Positions 28,012 to 36,691 of a DNA stretch of 64,000 bases are shown here, piece after piece. Numbering within the stretch: position 1 is the first letter of the stretch; every line of letters begins with the position of its first letter. The stretch lies in contig JAJRXT010000085.1 in the NCBI GenBank assembly GCA_024276125.1, positions 26,899-90,898 of the forward strand, read 5' to 3'. A model generated the notes under the pieces. That model worked only from the letters and a program-made list of their open reading frames with translations, was not told the origin of the DNA and searched no databases. A program made the position numbers and the translations under genes. The stretch is from a bacterium (GTDB lineage: Bacteria > SZUA-182 > SZUA-191 > JAJRXT01).

Positions 28012-29902
28012 CCGCTTTCTCCTTTCTATACCACCATTTAAATACTATCAAACCTAATGCCAAGAAGGTAAGTAACATCCGGCTTTCTATGTGACCTAAG
28101 ATTATCCGCCATATTCCAGGCTTACTACTGTGAGATACGGCGGAAAACCCGGGATTTATATGCGATTCACCCTGCGGCATACTTACTACAAAATCAGTCT
28201 TTATATCTTTAAAAACAAATTGATATCGTCCTGCATATTGCGGGTTATAATAATTATCCTCATCCTTATATAAGGGAATAGTCTTTTTAATACCGTCAGG
28301 CTGGATTATAAAGGCGGTAGTATCTTCGGTTAGGGCTTGTTTTGGTATTGGTATTAAATATGGTTCGCCGACCTCCAATTTAACCGCTTTTTGATTATTG
28401 CCTTGCCCCGCAAAAAAATCCATTACATTAAATAAAAACATGGGGAAAGACGGCTGTAAGGTAAAATCAGTGTCCTTAAAGGCAAAACCCAGCCGTAGCA
28501 GATTGTATCCCGGGAAGCTGTCATATACCAGTATGGGAATTTGCCCGCTTTTGATTAATATCCGGCTTTGCGGATATAGCTTCAGCCGATTTACCCGCTT
28601 TATCTGTAGGCCGGACAGCTCAAGATAGTTCATTACAGGATGAGTCCGCTGCCAGCTTAAGGGTTTAATTATCTTTACCGGCGATTTACCCTGCGGATTT
28701 ATTATCAGGTTTTGGCTAGATAGTAGTCTATCCGGTGTAAATCCGTAAAAAAGCGCTATATCAAAGCTTAGATACGGCTGCTCTTCTGCCAGTTTTTCAT
28801 ATTGTTTTTTGCTTAAGGCGGTGATTTTTAAGCGGGGTAACACGCCAAGCGCTTTTTTTAGGCGTTTGTTATTTACATTTACTGCTAGCAATGAAATATC
28901 GTATAAATCAGATAAGATGTCATAGCCTTTATTATCGGTATTAAAAGCATCATCCCCCTCACCCAAACCCTCTCCCCGCTGGGGAGAGGGCAGGGTGAGG
29001 GGAGTTTGCACCATAAGGTGCGTTAACTCGCAGCTTATAATTCCTCCCATCTCAGATCGCCCTTGTATAATTATGCTTTTTTCCTCATTAGCGCCTAAAT
29101 GTATTTTTCTATTATCCAAAGGGGTATTGTTTAATTGAGTCTGTAAATTAACCATTTTGGCGCCGGCGGCATAATTAGCCAAGCGAATCATTATCTGATA
29201 ATCTACGGGAGACAAGATTTTCCGCCTAGCCTGCACATTTAATATCGCCGAATTATCAGCCTGCCCGCCTATGCCTATAAGCCGTACTTCGGGATAATTC
29301 TTTGATAAACCGGCAATATCAGGGCTGGACATATCGCTTATAATATATATTTTGGTTTTTTTGGGTAAATTTGAGATTAAGACAGGTAAAAGTTGCGGAA
29401 AATTATCTGCTGCATCAGTAGATGAAATTTTATTTATTTGGTTTATTGCGGAAGCTGTCGTATCTGTAAAATTAAATGAGTCATTATTATTTGCGCTTAT
29501 GGCTGAAATTATCAGATATTTGCTATTCCCTAAATTATTTATCAGCTCTATAGCCTGTTTTTTAGCCAGCGCCAGCCGGGTTGTATCACCTTGCTTGGTA
29601 TTCATACCGGCTGAATTATCAATTAAGATTACAACTGGCTCATCCGCTGAGACTCCTTGCGTAAATTTGGGCTTAGCTATCGCCAGCGCCAAGAATAAGA
29701 CAATTAATATCTGTAACAACAAGGTTAAGTTGCGGATTAGCTGCTGCCAGACTGTTTTTGGGCGGGCTTGTTCGGCTATTTGTACCCATAAAAAATAGGC
29801 GGGGGTCTTTAAGGTGATTTTTTGGGATTTTATAAAATAAAGGGCAATAATAAGCGGAATAAGAAACAGCAAATATAAGGACAGGGGATATTGAAAACTC
29901 AT
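27998..29902 (-). CDS. BatA-type VWA protein (contains repeat-derived insert)
   Basis: 634 residues. The N-terminal BatA-like domain has two hydrophobic helices (LLFLIPLIIALYFI; LLLQILIVLFLALAIAKP). The VWA domain that follows has a degenerate MIDAS (IDNSAGMN: Asp95, Ser97, but Gly99 instead of Ser). Then come Ig-like and amidotransferase-like parts and a C-terminal helix. Within it lies PLTLPSPQRGEGLGEGDD, the translation of a dispersed palindromic repeat (28954-29006) that entered without breaking the frame. First gene of a two-gene operon with the double-VWA protein. No MoxR or DUF58 gene is seen nearby, unlike typical Bat operons. Confidence 0.82.
   Translation of the reverse strand: MSFQYPLSLYLLFLIPLIIALYFIKSQKITLKTPAYFLWVQIAEQARPKTVWQQLIRNLTLLLQILIVLFLALAIAKPKFTQGVSADEPVVILIDNSAGMNTKQGDTTRLALAKKQAIELINNLGNSKYLIISAISANNNDSFNFTDTTASAINQINKISSTDAADNFPQLLPVLISNLPKKTKIYIISDMSSPDIAGLSKNYPEVRLIGIGGQADNSAILNVQARRKILSPVDYQIMIRLANYAAGAKMVNLQTQLNNTPLDNRKIHLGANEEKSIIIQGRSEMGGIISCELTHLMVQTPLTLPSPQRGEGLGEGDDAFNTDNKGYDILSDLYDISLLAVNVNNKRLKKALGVLPRLKITALSKKQYEKLAEEQPYLSFDIALFYGFTPDRLLSSQNLIINPQGKSPVKIIKPLSWQRTHPVMNYLELSGLQIKRVNRLKLYPQSRILIKSGQIPILVYDSFPGYNLLRLGFAFKDTDFTLQPSFPMFLFNVMDFFAGQGNNQKAVKLEVGEPYLIPIPKQALTEDTTAFIIQPDGIKKTIPLYKDEDNYYNPQYAGRYQFVFKDIKTDFVVSMPQGESHINPGFSAVSHSSKPGIWRIILGHIESRMLLTFLALGLIVFKWWYRKEKADAVY
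28954..29006. repeat. Intragenic palindromic repeat (ccccctcaccc ... gggtgagggg)
   Basis: ccccctcaccc-aaac-cctctcccc-gct-ggggagagg-gca-gggtgagggg is a nearly perfect hairpin. It is a widespread intergenic repeat type, here inside an open reading frame, where it encodes LTLPSPQRGEG-like residues. Confidence 0.85.
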
Positions 29903-29937
29903 CTAGTACATTATGTTATTATGTTATATTAAGGAAA

Positions 29938-30085
29938 ATAGTAGGGTGGGTCAAGCCCATATTACGAACGACAAAAAAAATGTGTCGGATATACATTATC
30001 TGAGAGTTGCGGACCCACCACACCCGCAATTGCTTAAGCGCAGGTGTGGTGGAACCGCCTTAGGCTTGTTCCACCCTACACTGAT
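29938..30085. repeat. 'agtagggtgggtcaagccc' dispersed repeat
   Basis: agtagggtgggtcaagccc at 29940 pairs with ggcttgttccaccctacac at about 30064-30082. Inner arms ggacccaccacacccgca and gcaggtgtggtggaaccg also pair. The plus-strand frame at 29913 is only a translation of this repeat. Confidence 0.6.
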
Positions 30086-30120
30086 TTTGGGTTGGCACTC
30101 TAGGTCGTCCCTGACTTAAC

Positions 30121-31491
30121 TTAAGCCTTGCAGTACAAAATAGCTTCCTTAAAATATCCAAAAGCTTCTTCTACCTTATCCAGACTTTCGTAACTATAGG
30201 CTATCCTGAATTGCCGTTTGCCTATTTCAACCAGATCGCCTTTGGGATGCACGCACAGATTGCCGGGGATATATGAAACCATAGGTTTTTTCTCTCCATT
30301 ATCCGCACAATCAACGCTCCTGTCTCCGGTAGAACGGCTCATAAAATGATAAAAACGTGAGCCTTCGTAGGTGTGCATACCTTCAGGCAGGGTAAGATAA
30401 TAATAAAAAGTAGCCTGCCCTCCGCAATAGGTTACGCCCAATGGTTTTAATTGTTCGTCTATATATCGGCTGATAGCCACGGCTTTTACGCGATAGCCGT
30501 GATTTACTTTTTTAATTTGCTCAGATATATGATAATCCAGTATATAACTTGCGATCTCCTGAGTAATCAAGGGGCAACTGAATCCCGCATCACTAGTTCT
30601 TTGGACCATAGCCTGTATGAATTTACCCGGCGGTCCCATTAGATAGCCTACCCGCAAAGAGGGCGCTACAATTTTAGATAACGTACCCACTTCATATACA
30701 ATATCAAGCTCATCATATATTAATGAAGACTCAAGCGGCGTAACCGCGGGGTCATGTATTAAAAGCTCATAGGCTTTATCAAAAATTATAGGGATTTTTT
30801 TGTTTAATTTACGGCAGAGTTTGTTTACTATAGATACAATTTTCCTGCGGCGTTCATTTTTTAATATGGAACCGGTGGGATTATTTATGGTTACAATATA
30901 AACAAAGCTTATCTCATCTTGGCGCGGCCCTAATGAAGCCAGTTTTTTCTCTAAAAGTTCCGGTTGTATACCATGGCAATCTTCAGGTACGGTGAGCAGC
31001 TCATATCCAGAGCGCTCCAAAAAACTGGTATATATAAAATATTTAGGGTCGCTGGTTATAACAATACCTTTTTTAAAGATATGCGCCATACCTTCTAACA
31101 GGCTGGTGGCGCCGTTTGGACCTATTATAATTTGTTTTTTATCCAGTATATCTTTGGTTAGTCCGCCGATATTATATTTTATATGAAAATCATACAAGGA
31201 CTGAATCAAATTGGGCGAGCCTTTGGGTCCTCCATAATTTAGCGCTACCCTGTATTTCACCGGATCAGCCAATACATGCGTCATAGCATTTTTGATTAAA
31301 TCCCGGGGTATAGTTTCCTCGTCTACATAACCCACGCCCAGATTTATATCCACCCCGTCTCTAAAAGTAGAGGCGAATTTGACCATCATACGATTAATCG
31401 GCGCCGGTATATTACAGGCGGCGCCGTATGAAGATAATTCAGGGTCTACCAATTGCACATTACCCCCCTTAAATATAATATTATTACGCAT
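30121..31491 (-). CDS. PLP-dependent aminotransferase, class I/II
   Basis: 456 residues, fold type I. Visible landmarks: NYGGPKGSPNLIQSL near the N-terminus, IIGPNGATSLLEGMAHIF (phosphate-binding loop region), ITINNPTG-like VTINNPTGSIL, DKAYELLIHD (Asp/Tyr contacting PLP), the Schiff-base lysine in GTLSKIVAPSLRVGYL, and a C-terminal FRIAYSYES with the carboxylate-binding Arg. It resembles MocR/LysN-like and valine-pyruvate transaminases. The substrate cannot be named. It stands alone downstream of repeats; start at ATG 31491. Confidence 0.85.
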   Translation of the reverse strand: MRNNIIFKGGNVQLVDPELSSYGAACNIPAPINRMMVKFASTFRDGVDINLGVGYVDEETIPRDLIKNAMTHVLADPVKYRVALNYGGPKGSPNLIQSLYDFHIKYNIGGLTKDILDKKQIIIGPNGATSLLEGMAHIFKKGIVITSDPKYFIYTSFLERSGYELLTVPEDCHGIQPELLEKKLASLGPRQDEISFVYIVTINNPTGSILKNERRRKIVSIVNKLCRKLNKKIPIIFDKAYELLIHDPAVTPLESSLIYDELDIVYEVGTLSKIVAPSLRVGYLMGPPGKFIQAMVQRTSDAGFSCPLITQEIASYILDYHISEQIKKVNHGYRVKAVAISRYIDEQLKPLGVTYCGGQATFYYYLTLPEGMHTYEGSRFYHFMSRSTGDRSVDCADNGEKKPMVSYIPGNLCVHPKGDLVEIGKRQFRIAYSYESLDKVEEAFGYFKEAILYCKA

Positions 31492-31723
31492 CTGCCTGCC
31501 AATGCTATAAGAGCCGATGGCGGGAGGAAACGCTATAAAGAGTTAAAGGCTTATACTAAATTTGCCGAACATACTCCATATTTTAATATTATATTATACC
31601 AGACAGCCAAAATCCAGCAAAAAGCACACTTTCCCGAAAAACCCCAATATTATAGAAACATCCAGCAGGTTCCGGTTAGGTTTTTGCATAAACTGCAAAA
31701 TGCTTTTTTTAGTCCTCTTGTTC

Positions 31724-31885
31724 CTCTGAGGCTGTGTCGTAACTGGAACAATCGCCTTATTCTGTCATTCCTGCGAAGACAGGAATACATAAGTTACTGT
31801 AAAAGACTGGATTCCTGCCTTCGCTCAGAATGACAGGTTGAAAGTATTTTTTCAAATTATAGACGGTTACGGTACAGTCTCAGAG
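31724..31885. repeat. Family A MITE-like palindrome, copy 3 (best ends)
   Basis: The ends ctctgaggctgtgtcgtaac and ggttacggtacagtctcaga(g) are inverted with few mismatches; 162 bp. Inner arms tgtcattcctgcgaagacag and ctgccttcgctcagaatgac. The rest of 31492-32032 shows no gene. Confidence 0.75.
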
Positions 31886-32032
31886 GGGAGATAAGGAACA
31901 ATCTATTTGAAACTTACCTGAATTATTGATTTTTCCGATATGCAAAAACCTAACCGGACACTACTGAAAAACATCAGAACGCTCAGTTTAATTTAATGTT
32001 TAGGAATTTCAAAGTTCTCATGTTTACATCTT

Positions 32033-32851
32033 TTATTGATAAGGACATCCGCCATTACATTTAAAGGTGTAATCCAGCCCGTGGCGGGCAATAAGACTGT
32101 GCTTGGATATGAAATTTTCTCTGGAGGCATCCTCTGTAACTCTTCCTTGTTCCAAGACAATAAAACGCTCACATAACTGAAACAAAAGTAATAGATCATG
32201 ACTTACGATTATTTTGGTAGTCTTAATAGCGGAGACCAACTCCATAAATAAACGTTCATTGCGAGGGTCCAAATTACTAGTCGGCTCATCCAATACCAGT
32301 ATTTGTGGCTGCATGGATAAAACCGTAGCCAGCGCCACGCGTTTGCGTTGACCGAATGATAAATGATGAGCCGGACGATTCTTAAGACCGGAAAGTCCTA
32401 CATCTTTTAATGTCCGCTCTACCCGCGTTTTGACCGCCTCATTATCCCACCCCATGTTCATCAGACCAAAAGCAACATCATCATATACAGTAGGACAAAA
32501 AAGCTGATCATCAGGATGCTGAAACACCATACCCACCAAGCGGCGAATCTTTTTTATATTGAGAGCATTTATGGCCAAGCCGCCGATGCTTATTTCACCT
32601 GTTCCTCGTAAAATACCGTTTAAGTGTTTAATCAGGGTTGATTTACCGGCGCCGTTATGACCTACAATTGCTACTGATTCTCCCTCATAAACAGTTAGGT
32701 TTAATCCCTGTAGAGCGGCAGTGCCGTCGGGGTAATTATAATATAAATTGTTTATCTCCACCGCTGCTTTTTTAAGCTGCGGCTTGGGCTGCTGCGAGTA
32801 TTCATAATGCTCATCTTCTTTGATGGCCGTATTAAATTGATGCGGAGGCAT
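32033..32851 (-). CDS. ECF/CbiO-type ABC ATPase (orphan)
   Basis: 272 residues. Walker A GHNGAGKST (64-72), Q-loop VFQHPDDQLF, signature LSFGQRKRVALA, Walker B QILVLDEPTSNLDP and switch His SHDL are all intact. The QHPDDQLF loop is typical of energy-coupling-factor ATPases (CbiO/NikO/EcfA) for cobalt, nickel or vitamins. An N-terminal ~30-residue extension and a C-terminal NGGCPYQ tail are extra. It follows the IF3-P-type-ATPase gene by 8 bases, so it is in that operon, but no EcfT/CbiQ or CbiM membrane partner is in the window. Either the partners are elsewhere or this ATPase serves the local system. Confidence 0.85.
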   Translation of the reverse strand: MPPHQFNTAIKEDEHYEYSQQPKPQLKKAAVEINNLYYNYPDGTAALQGLNLTVYEGESVAIVGHNGAGKSTLIKHLNGILRGTGEISIGGLAINALNIKKIRRLVGMVFQHPDDQLFCPTVYDDVAFGLMNMGWDNEAVKTRVERTLKDVGLSGLKNRPAHHLSFGQRKRVALATVLSMQPQILVLDEPTSNLDPRNERLFMELVSAIKTTKIIVSHDLLLLFQLCERFIVLEQGRVTEDASRENFISKHSLIARHGLDYTFKCNGGCPYQ

Positions 32852-32859
32852 GGCTTTAA

Positions 32860-35457
32860 TTATTCCTTACTGGTAATTGGTATCTGAGATTTTCCATTTT
32901 TATATCTAAGCAGCCGGCTGGAATTTAAAATTACCCCGATGCTGTTTAAAATATGCAATATCCCGCCGGTAAGCGGAGAGATTATCCCGCCTGCTCCCAA
33001 TGTAATCCCGACAGCATTCATAGCCATGGAATAGGTATAATTTTGTTTAATAATAGCCATCGTATGCAGGCTCAGCCGCCGCAGGCTCAATATATCTTCT
33101 AAATTATCCCTGCTTAAGGAAATATCGGCGGTCTCAACCGCCAGTTCCGAGCCGCCTGCTCCCATGGCTATACCTAAACGCGATTGAGACAGAGCCAGGG
33201 CGTCGTTTACTCCGTCTCCAACCATAGCAACCTCAGCGCCCGCCTTACTCAGCTTATCAATTAAAGCAGCCTTTTCCTCCGGCAGCATTTCATAATAATA
33301 CTCATCCAGATCAAGCATTCTGCTTACAGCCTGCGCCGAACGCTTATTATCGCCGGTAATTAAGACTATCTTTTTTATACCCGTTTCTCTTAACTGCCGG
33401 ATAGTCTCTTTGGCCTCAGGCCTTAAATTGTCCCTTATACCAATTGCGCCAATAAGTTGTGTATCTTTAGCTACATATACAACAGTTTCGCCTCTATCCA
33501 TTAACTCGGAAATCTCTCCATTCAGCTTTTCCACATCTATATCTATCTCTGTCATCAGACGGTGGCTGCCTACGGCAATAGTTACGCAGTCTTCCATAAC
33601 TGCCAGAATACCTTTTCCAGTACGCATTTCACAAGACTTATGCTCAGGCGTAGCAACTCCAAGTTTTTCCGCATGCGCCATAATGGCTAGACCAAGGGGA
33701 TGTTTATAGTGCATCTCAGCGCAAGCAGCCAGCGCCAGTACATCTTCAACAGATGCAGTATCCGTGCGGTTAATTACCGTCTCTACAGTAGGTTTGCCGG
33801 CTGTAAGCGTGCCAGTTTTATCCAGACATAGGGTATCGATACGGCTTGCTTCCTCTAAATATCGTCCGCCTTTAACCAGAATATTATTTCTGGCGGCATT
33901 GCCAATCGCTGCGCTTACCGCAGTGGGGGTGGCAATAGCGGCGGCACATGGACAGGCTGTTACTAATACCGTCATGGCGCGGTAAAAATCTCTGGTAACT
34001 ACATATACCCCAATAGAAAAAATAAAGGCAAATGGTACAAATTTAGCGGCAAACTGATCGGCTATACTTTCAATCGGGGCTCTGGTTTCCAAAGACTCTT
34101 CCACCAGATGTATCACCCGCGCAAGATATGTGTCATCGCCTACTTTGGCCGCCTTTACTTGAAGATATCCCTCTTCCAGCACAGTACCGGCATACACCGT
34201 ATCTTCAGCTTTTTTGTATACCGGGATTGATTCGCCGGTAATAGAAGCCTGATTTACCGAACCCTCGCCGGATACAATCTCACCGTCTACAGATATTTTC
34301 TCGCCGGTATGAATACAAACAACAGCATCTATAGGAACCTGATCCAATGGTATTCTGACTTCCACATCGTCAACCAGCATCCAAGCCTCATCCTCGCCTA
34401 ACTGAATCAACTCATGAATAGCGCGTCTTGATTTATCCGCAGTATACTCTTCTAAAAGAGTTCCGCAGTTCATAAGCCAGATAACCTCTAGGGCGGTAAG
34501 CCCCTCGCCCATAACAATGGACATAATAGCCGCCATGCTTACCAGAAAATCCAGGCTGAGCTTTTTGTGCTCAATCATATAGGTTATGCCTTCCTTAAAT
34601 ACCGGTATACCGGCGACTAAAGCAGTAACTGAAGCCATTTTATTTACTACCGGCAAGGAAAACGGACCGCGTTTGAATATAACTTTTACCAAGGATACGG
34701 CCAAAATAACCCCGGTAGCGACTATACCTAAAAACGGTAAGGCTAAGTCAGATTCCTGATTGTCCTTTTTAGGGCAGCATATTATGTTGTTGTTGTTTTT
34801 TATTGCTTTAGCCGATTGTACTTTAGACAGGGTGGCGATAATTTCTTCAGGGGTAATTTGTTTTTGGTCATAAAAGACCAATGCCGAACCGGTAATAATG
34901 TTGGTAGTTAAGGATTTGATATTTTTATGATTTTCAGCTTCCCGTTCAAAAGCCTGCGCAATAAGGGGTCTTCTTTTTAATGAATTAATATAAAACCTGA
35001 CTCTTCCCGGCAAAAGATGACCAATTGTGTAATCTATCAGTTTTACCTGAGCAGTCTTTTCTTGGGCTGTATTTTGTGCATTATCTTCTGAAGTCTTTTT
35101 TTCTGATATGTTGTCAGTTGATGCGGCTTCTTCTTCTGTCTTGTTGTTTGGCGTTGAGACTTTATTTTTTTGCATACTGGTTTTTTTTTCTTTTATCAGG
35201 GTTACGGGTGGATTTTTATCAGGCTTGCTGTTTTTCTTAGCATAAGCCATAATTTTACAGATAGGCGGGCGGGCATTAGGAGCTATTTCTACCAGATCGA
35301 GCTTTGCCTTACGGGCTAATTCCAGGGCTTTATCCAGAGGAACCACATTTAGATTTTCACCCGAAGCATTAATCAGGCGTACTTTTTTTTGCTTGATCTC
35401 TTTATTTATTTTGGGCGGTTCTTTGGAATTAAAAGATTTTTTTTTAATATTTATCAC
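32860..35457 (-). CDS. IF3 N-domain fused to P1B-type metal ATPase
   Basis: 865 residues in one open frame. Residues ~16-78 are an unmistakable translation initiation factor IF3 N-terminal domain (INKEIKQKKVRLINASGE, LVEIAPNARPPICKIM). Residues ~79-135 are a charged Lys/Thr/Asn-rich linker. Residues ~138-212 are an HMA-like domain without CXXC (GHLLPGRVRFYINSL), then Cys-Cys at 227-228. The ATPase follows: TGES (407-410), the CPC metal motif in transmembrane helix 6 (502-504), DKTGT (546-550, phosphorylated Asp), KHPLG, TGDN, GDGVND and HN-x-S-like LHILNSIGV. Divergent HMA plus CPC resembles CtpC/nickel-type exporters. The GTG start overlaps the previous stop (GTGA), so it is translationally coupled. 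The fusion is not known to me. Confidence 0.88.
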   Translation of the reverse strand: MINIKKKSFNSKEPPKINKEIKQKKVRLINASGENLNVVPLDKALELARKAKLDLVEIAPNARPPICKIMAYAKKNSKPDKNPPVTLIKEKKTSMQKNKVSTPNNKTEEEAASTDNISEKKTSEDNAQNTAQEKTAQVKLIDYTIGHLLPGRVRFYINSLKRRPLIAQAFEREAENHKNIKSLTTNIITGSALVFYDQKQITPEEIIATLSKVQSAKAIKNNNNIICCPKKDNQESDLALPFLGIVATGVILAVSLVKVIFKRGPFSLPVVNKMASVTALVAGIPVFKEGITYMIEHKKLSLDFLVSMAAIMSIVMGEGLTALEVIWLMNCGTLLEEYTADKSRRAIHELIQLGEDEAWMLVDDVEVRIPLDQVPIDAVVCIHTGEKISVDGEIVSGEGSVNQASITGESIPVYKKAEDTVYAGTVLEEGYLQVKAAKVGDDTYLARVIHLVEESLETRAPIESIADQFAAKFVPFAFIFSIGVYVVTRDFYRAMTVLVTACPCAAAIATPTAVSAAIGNAARNNILVKGGRYLEEASRIDTLCLDKTGTLTAGKPTVETVINRTDTASVEDVLALAACAEMHYKHPLGLAIMAHAEKLGVATPEHKSCEMRTGKGILAVMEDCVTIAVGSHRLMTEIDIDVEKLNGEISELMDRGETVVYVAKDTQLIGAIGIRDNLRPEAKETIRQLRETGIKKIVLITGDNKRSAQAVSRMLDLDEYYYEMLPEEKAALIDKLSKAGAEVAMVGDGVNDALALSQSRLGIAMGAGGSELAVETADISLSRDNLEDILSLRRLSLHTMAIIKQNYTYSMAMNAVGITLGAGGIISPLTGGILHILNSIGVILNSSRLLRYKNGKSQIPITSKE

Positions 35458-35756
35458 CTTCCCTGGATAGTCTCTCTGGCTTTATATGCTTCGATAAGTT
35501 CTTCCAAATGTTCTTTTTGTTTAATAATTTCCTGTAATGATACCTTGTTGTTATTATCAAAGCTTAATCTTTTTGCCAGCGAAGGATTATCTTTTAACAT
35601 AGCCAGAATAAACTGTACAGAAGATGCTCCCAAGAGAAAATTTATCGCCGGCCCCCCTTTAGAATGGGTAAAATAGCCGAAAACAGCCCCTTTGGCAGCA
35701 TGAATAAACTGATAGAACATGTTATCCCAAACGGAATTACGAAAACCTAACAGCAT
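35454..35756 (-). CDS. Small protein 3 of the metal ATPase operon (100 aa)
   Basis: 100 residues. A moderately hydrophobic N-terminal half (AAKGAVFGYFTHSKGGPAINFLLGASSVQFIL) precedes a charged amphipathic helix ending SLQEIIKQKEHLEELIEAYKA. The same EIIKQKEHLEELIE motif occurs as DLIKEKEHLEDLIE in the 74-residue neighbour, and PxxNFxxGAS is also shared, so the two are paralogues. It overlaps its neighbours (TAATG upstream, GTGA downstream). The role is unknown. By position it may scaffold or chaperone the ATPase, as small PacL/DUF1490 proteins do for mycobacterial CtpC. Confidence 0.75.
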   Translation of the reverse strand: MLLGFRNSVWDNMFYQFIHAAKGAVFGYFTHSKGGPAINFLLGASSVQFILAMLKDNPSLAKRLSFDNNNKVSLQEIIKQKEHLEELIEAYKARETIQGR

Positions 35757-35980
35757 TATTCTTTCCCTGTACTTTCTTTGGCTGCCGCTTCCTCAATTAA
35801 ATCTTCCAGATGTTCTTTTTCTTTGATTAAATCTTCCAGGCTTTTCTCACAGGAGGTTTTTTTCTTAAGCTCCGCTATCATATCTTGATCGAAAAGAGTT
35901 AAAACCAGCCGCATAGCTGATGCGCCCCAGAAAAAATTTGCGACAGGCCCCCACCCGATATTTTTCCACTTGGAAACCAC
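35756..35980 (-). CDS. Small protein 2 of the metal ATPase operon (74 aa)
   Basis: 74 residues from GTG 35980, preceded by a strong ggagg. Contains GWGPVANFFWGASAMRLVLTLF (one membrane-seeking helix) and the coiled SLEDLIKEKEHLEDLIEEAAAKES tail. Paralogous to the next gene, to which it is coupled through a one-base TAATG overlap. Not a family I can name. Confidence 0.75.
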   Translation of the reverse strand: MVSKWKNIGWGPVANFFWGASAMRLVLTLFDQDMIAELKKKTSCEKSLEDLIKEKEHLEDLIEEAAAKESTGKE

Positions 35981-36018
35981 TTATTCGTCCTCCGTTTTAT
36001 GATTATATGTTTTCTGTA

Positions 36019-36252
36019 TTATTCCTGACCGGACGGTTTTTGCGTCACAGCCTCAGCTTTTAAATCTTCAAATGTTTCCTTCCCTTTTTCCAGTAAGACC
36101 TTGCTTTCGTCGGCTATTTGGTAACCGGTTTTAATTAAACCCACTATAGCCGGTCTGGCCTTTTTCATAATAGTAGGTAAAAACTCATAAACTAGCACCG
36201 CTCCGGCGCCAACCCAAAAAGATTTAGAATAAAAAATACCTTTTATCGCCAT
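36019..36252 (-). CDS. Small membrane protein 1, DUF5132/PacL-like
   Basis: 77 residues, ATG with ggggg upstream. One N-terminal transmembrane segment (FWVGAGAVLVYEFLPTI), then an amphipathic helix (IADESKVLLEKGKETFEDLKAEA). The plan (short TM, KKARPAIVGLIKTGYQ, acidic/basic helix) is that of DUF5132 and of mycobacterial DUF1490/PacL proteins, which are encoded next to P-type metal ATPases and help assemble them. No metal-binding Cys or His cluster is visible in its tail. First clear member of the operon that runs to 32033. Confidence 0.72.
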   Translation of the reverse strand: MAIKGIFYSKSFWVGAGAVLVYEFLPTIMKKARPAIVGLIKTGYQIADESKVLLEKGKETFEDLKAEAVTQKPSGQE

Positions 36253-36331
36253 AACTGTTTCCCCCTTTAAATTGAAGTTATTATTTTCGTTATATCTAAC
36301 ATGGGCATATTTAATTTATCTGTAGCACAAC

Positions 36332-36691
36332 TTATTTAGTGACAGTTTCTAAATGGTCTTTTGCAGCTTCCGGTTTCAGCTCGCCTGTCAGCAATTTATC
36401 AGTAAAAATATTAAGGTTTTCCGTAATGACTTTTTTATGAGCAGACATATGCAGGGGTATATTTACCATAAGGATAATATCTGAGCGATTAATTGCCAAA
36501 GAACCCTTAACGCCGGTAAGTTTGCTGTTCAAAGTAAAGTTAAGCCTGTTATGATGTTTATTCCAAGCGTAAGAAATGATATTTACAGACTCCGCTAAAG
36601 CGCCTTTTGTTTCTATCAGATAACGATTTATCAATAAATAGAGTTCTTGGGCGGTTTTATGAGTATGTTTACATAGAATTATTTTTTGCAT
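36332..36691 (-). CDS. PHA-granule-region-like small protein
   Basis: 119 residues from ATG 36691 (MQKIILCKHTHKTAQEL); the longer start at 36721 would lie inside repeat I. The pattern (CKHTHKTAQELYLLINRYL, YAWNKHHNRLNFTLNSKLTGVKGSLAI, VNIPLHMSAHKKVI) resembles the PHA_gran_rgn family, small cytosolic proteins of unknown activity. It lies 79 bases upstream of the DUF5132-like gene and may share its transcript. The last codons (VTK and TAA) are supplied by one end of a family B repeat, so the natural C-terminus may have been replaced. Confidence 0.6.
   Translation of the reverse strand: MQKIILCKHTHKTAQELYLLINRYLIETKGALAESVNIISYAWNKHHNRLNFTLNSKLTGVKGSLAINRSDIILMVNIPLHMSAHKKVITENLNIFTDKLLTGELKPEAAKDHLETVTK

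Noticed and set aside
29913..30119. 68-codon plus-strand frame
   Set aside because: It is a translation of the agtagggtgggtcaagccc repeat.
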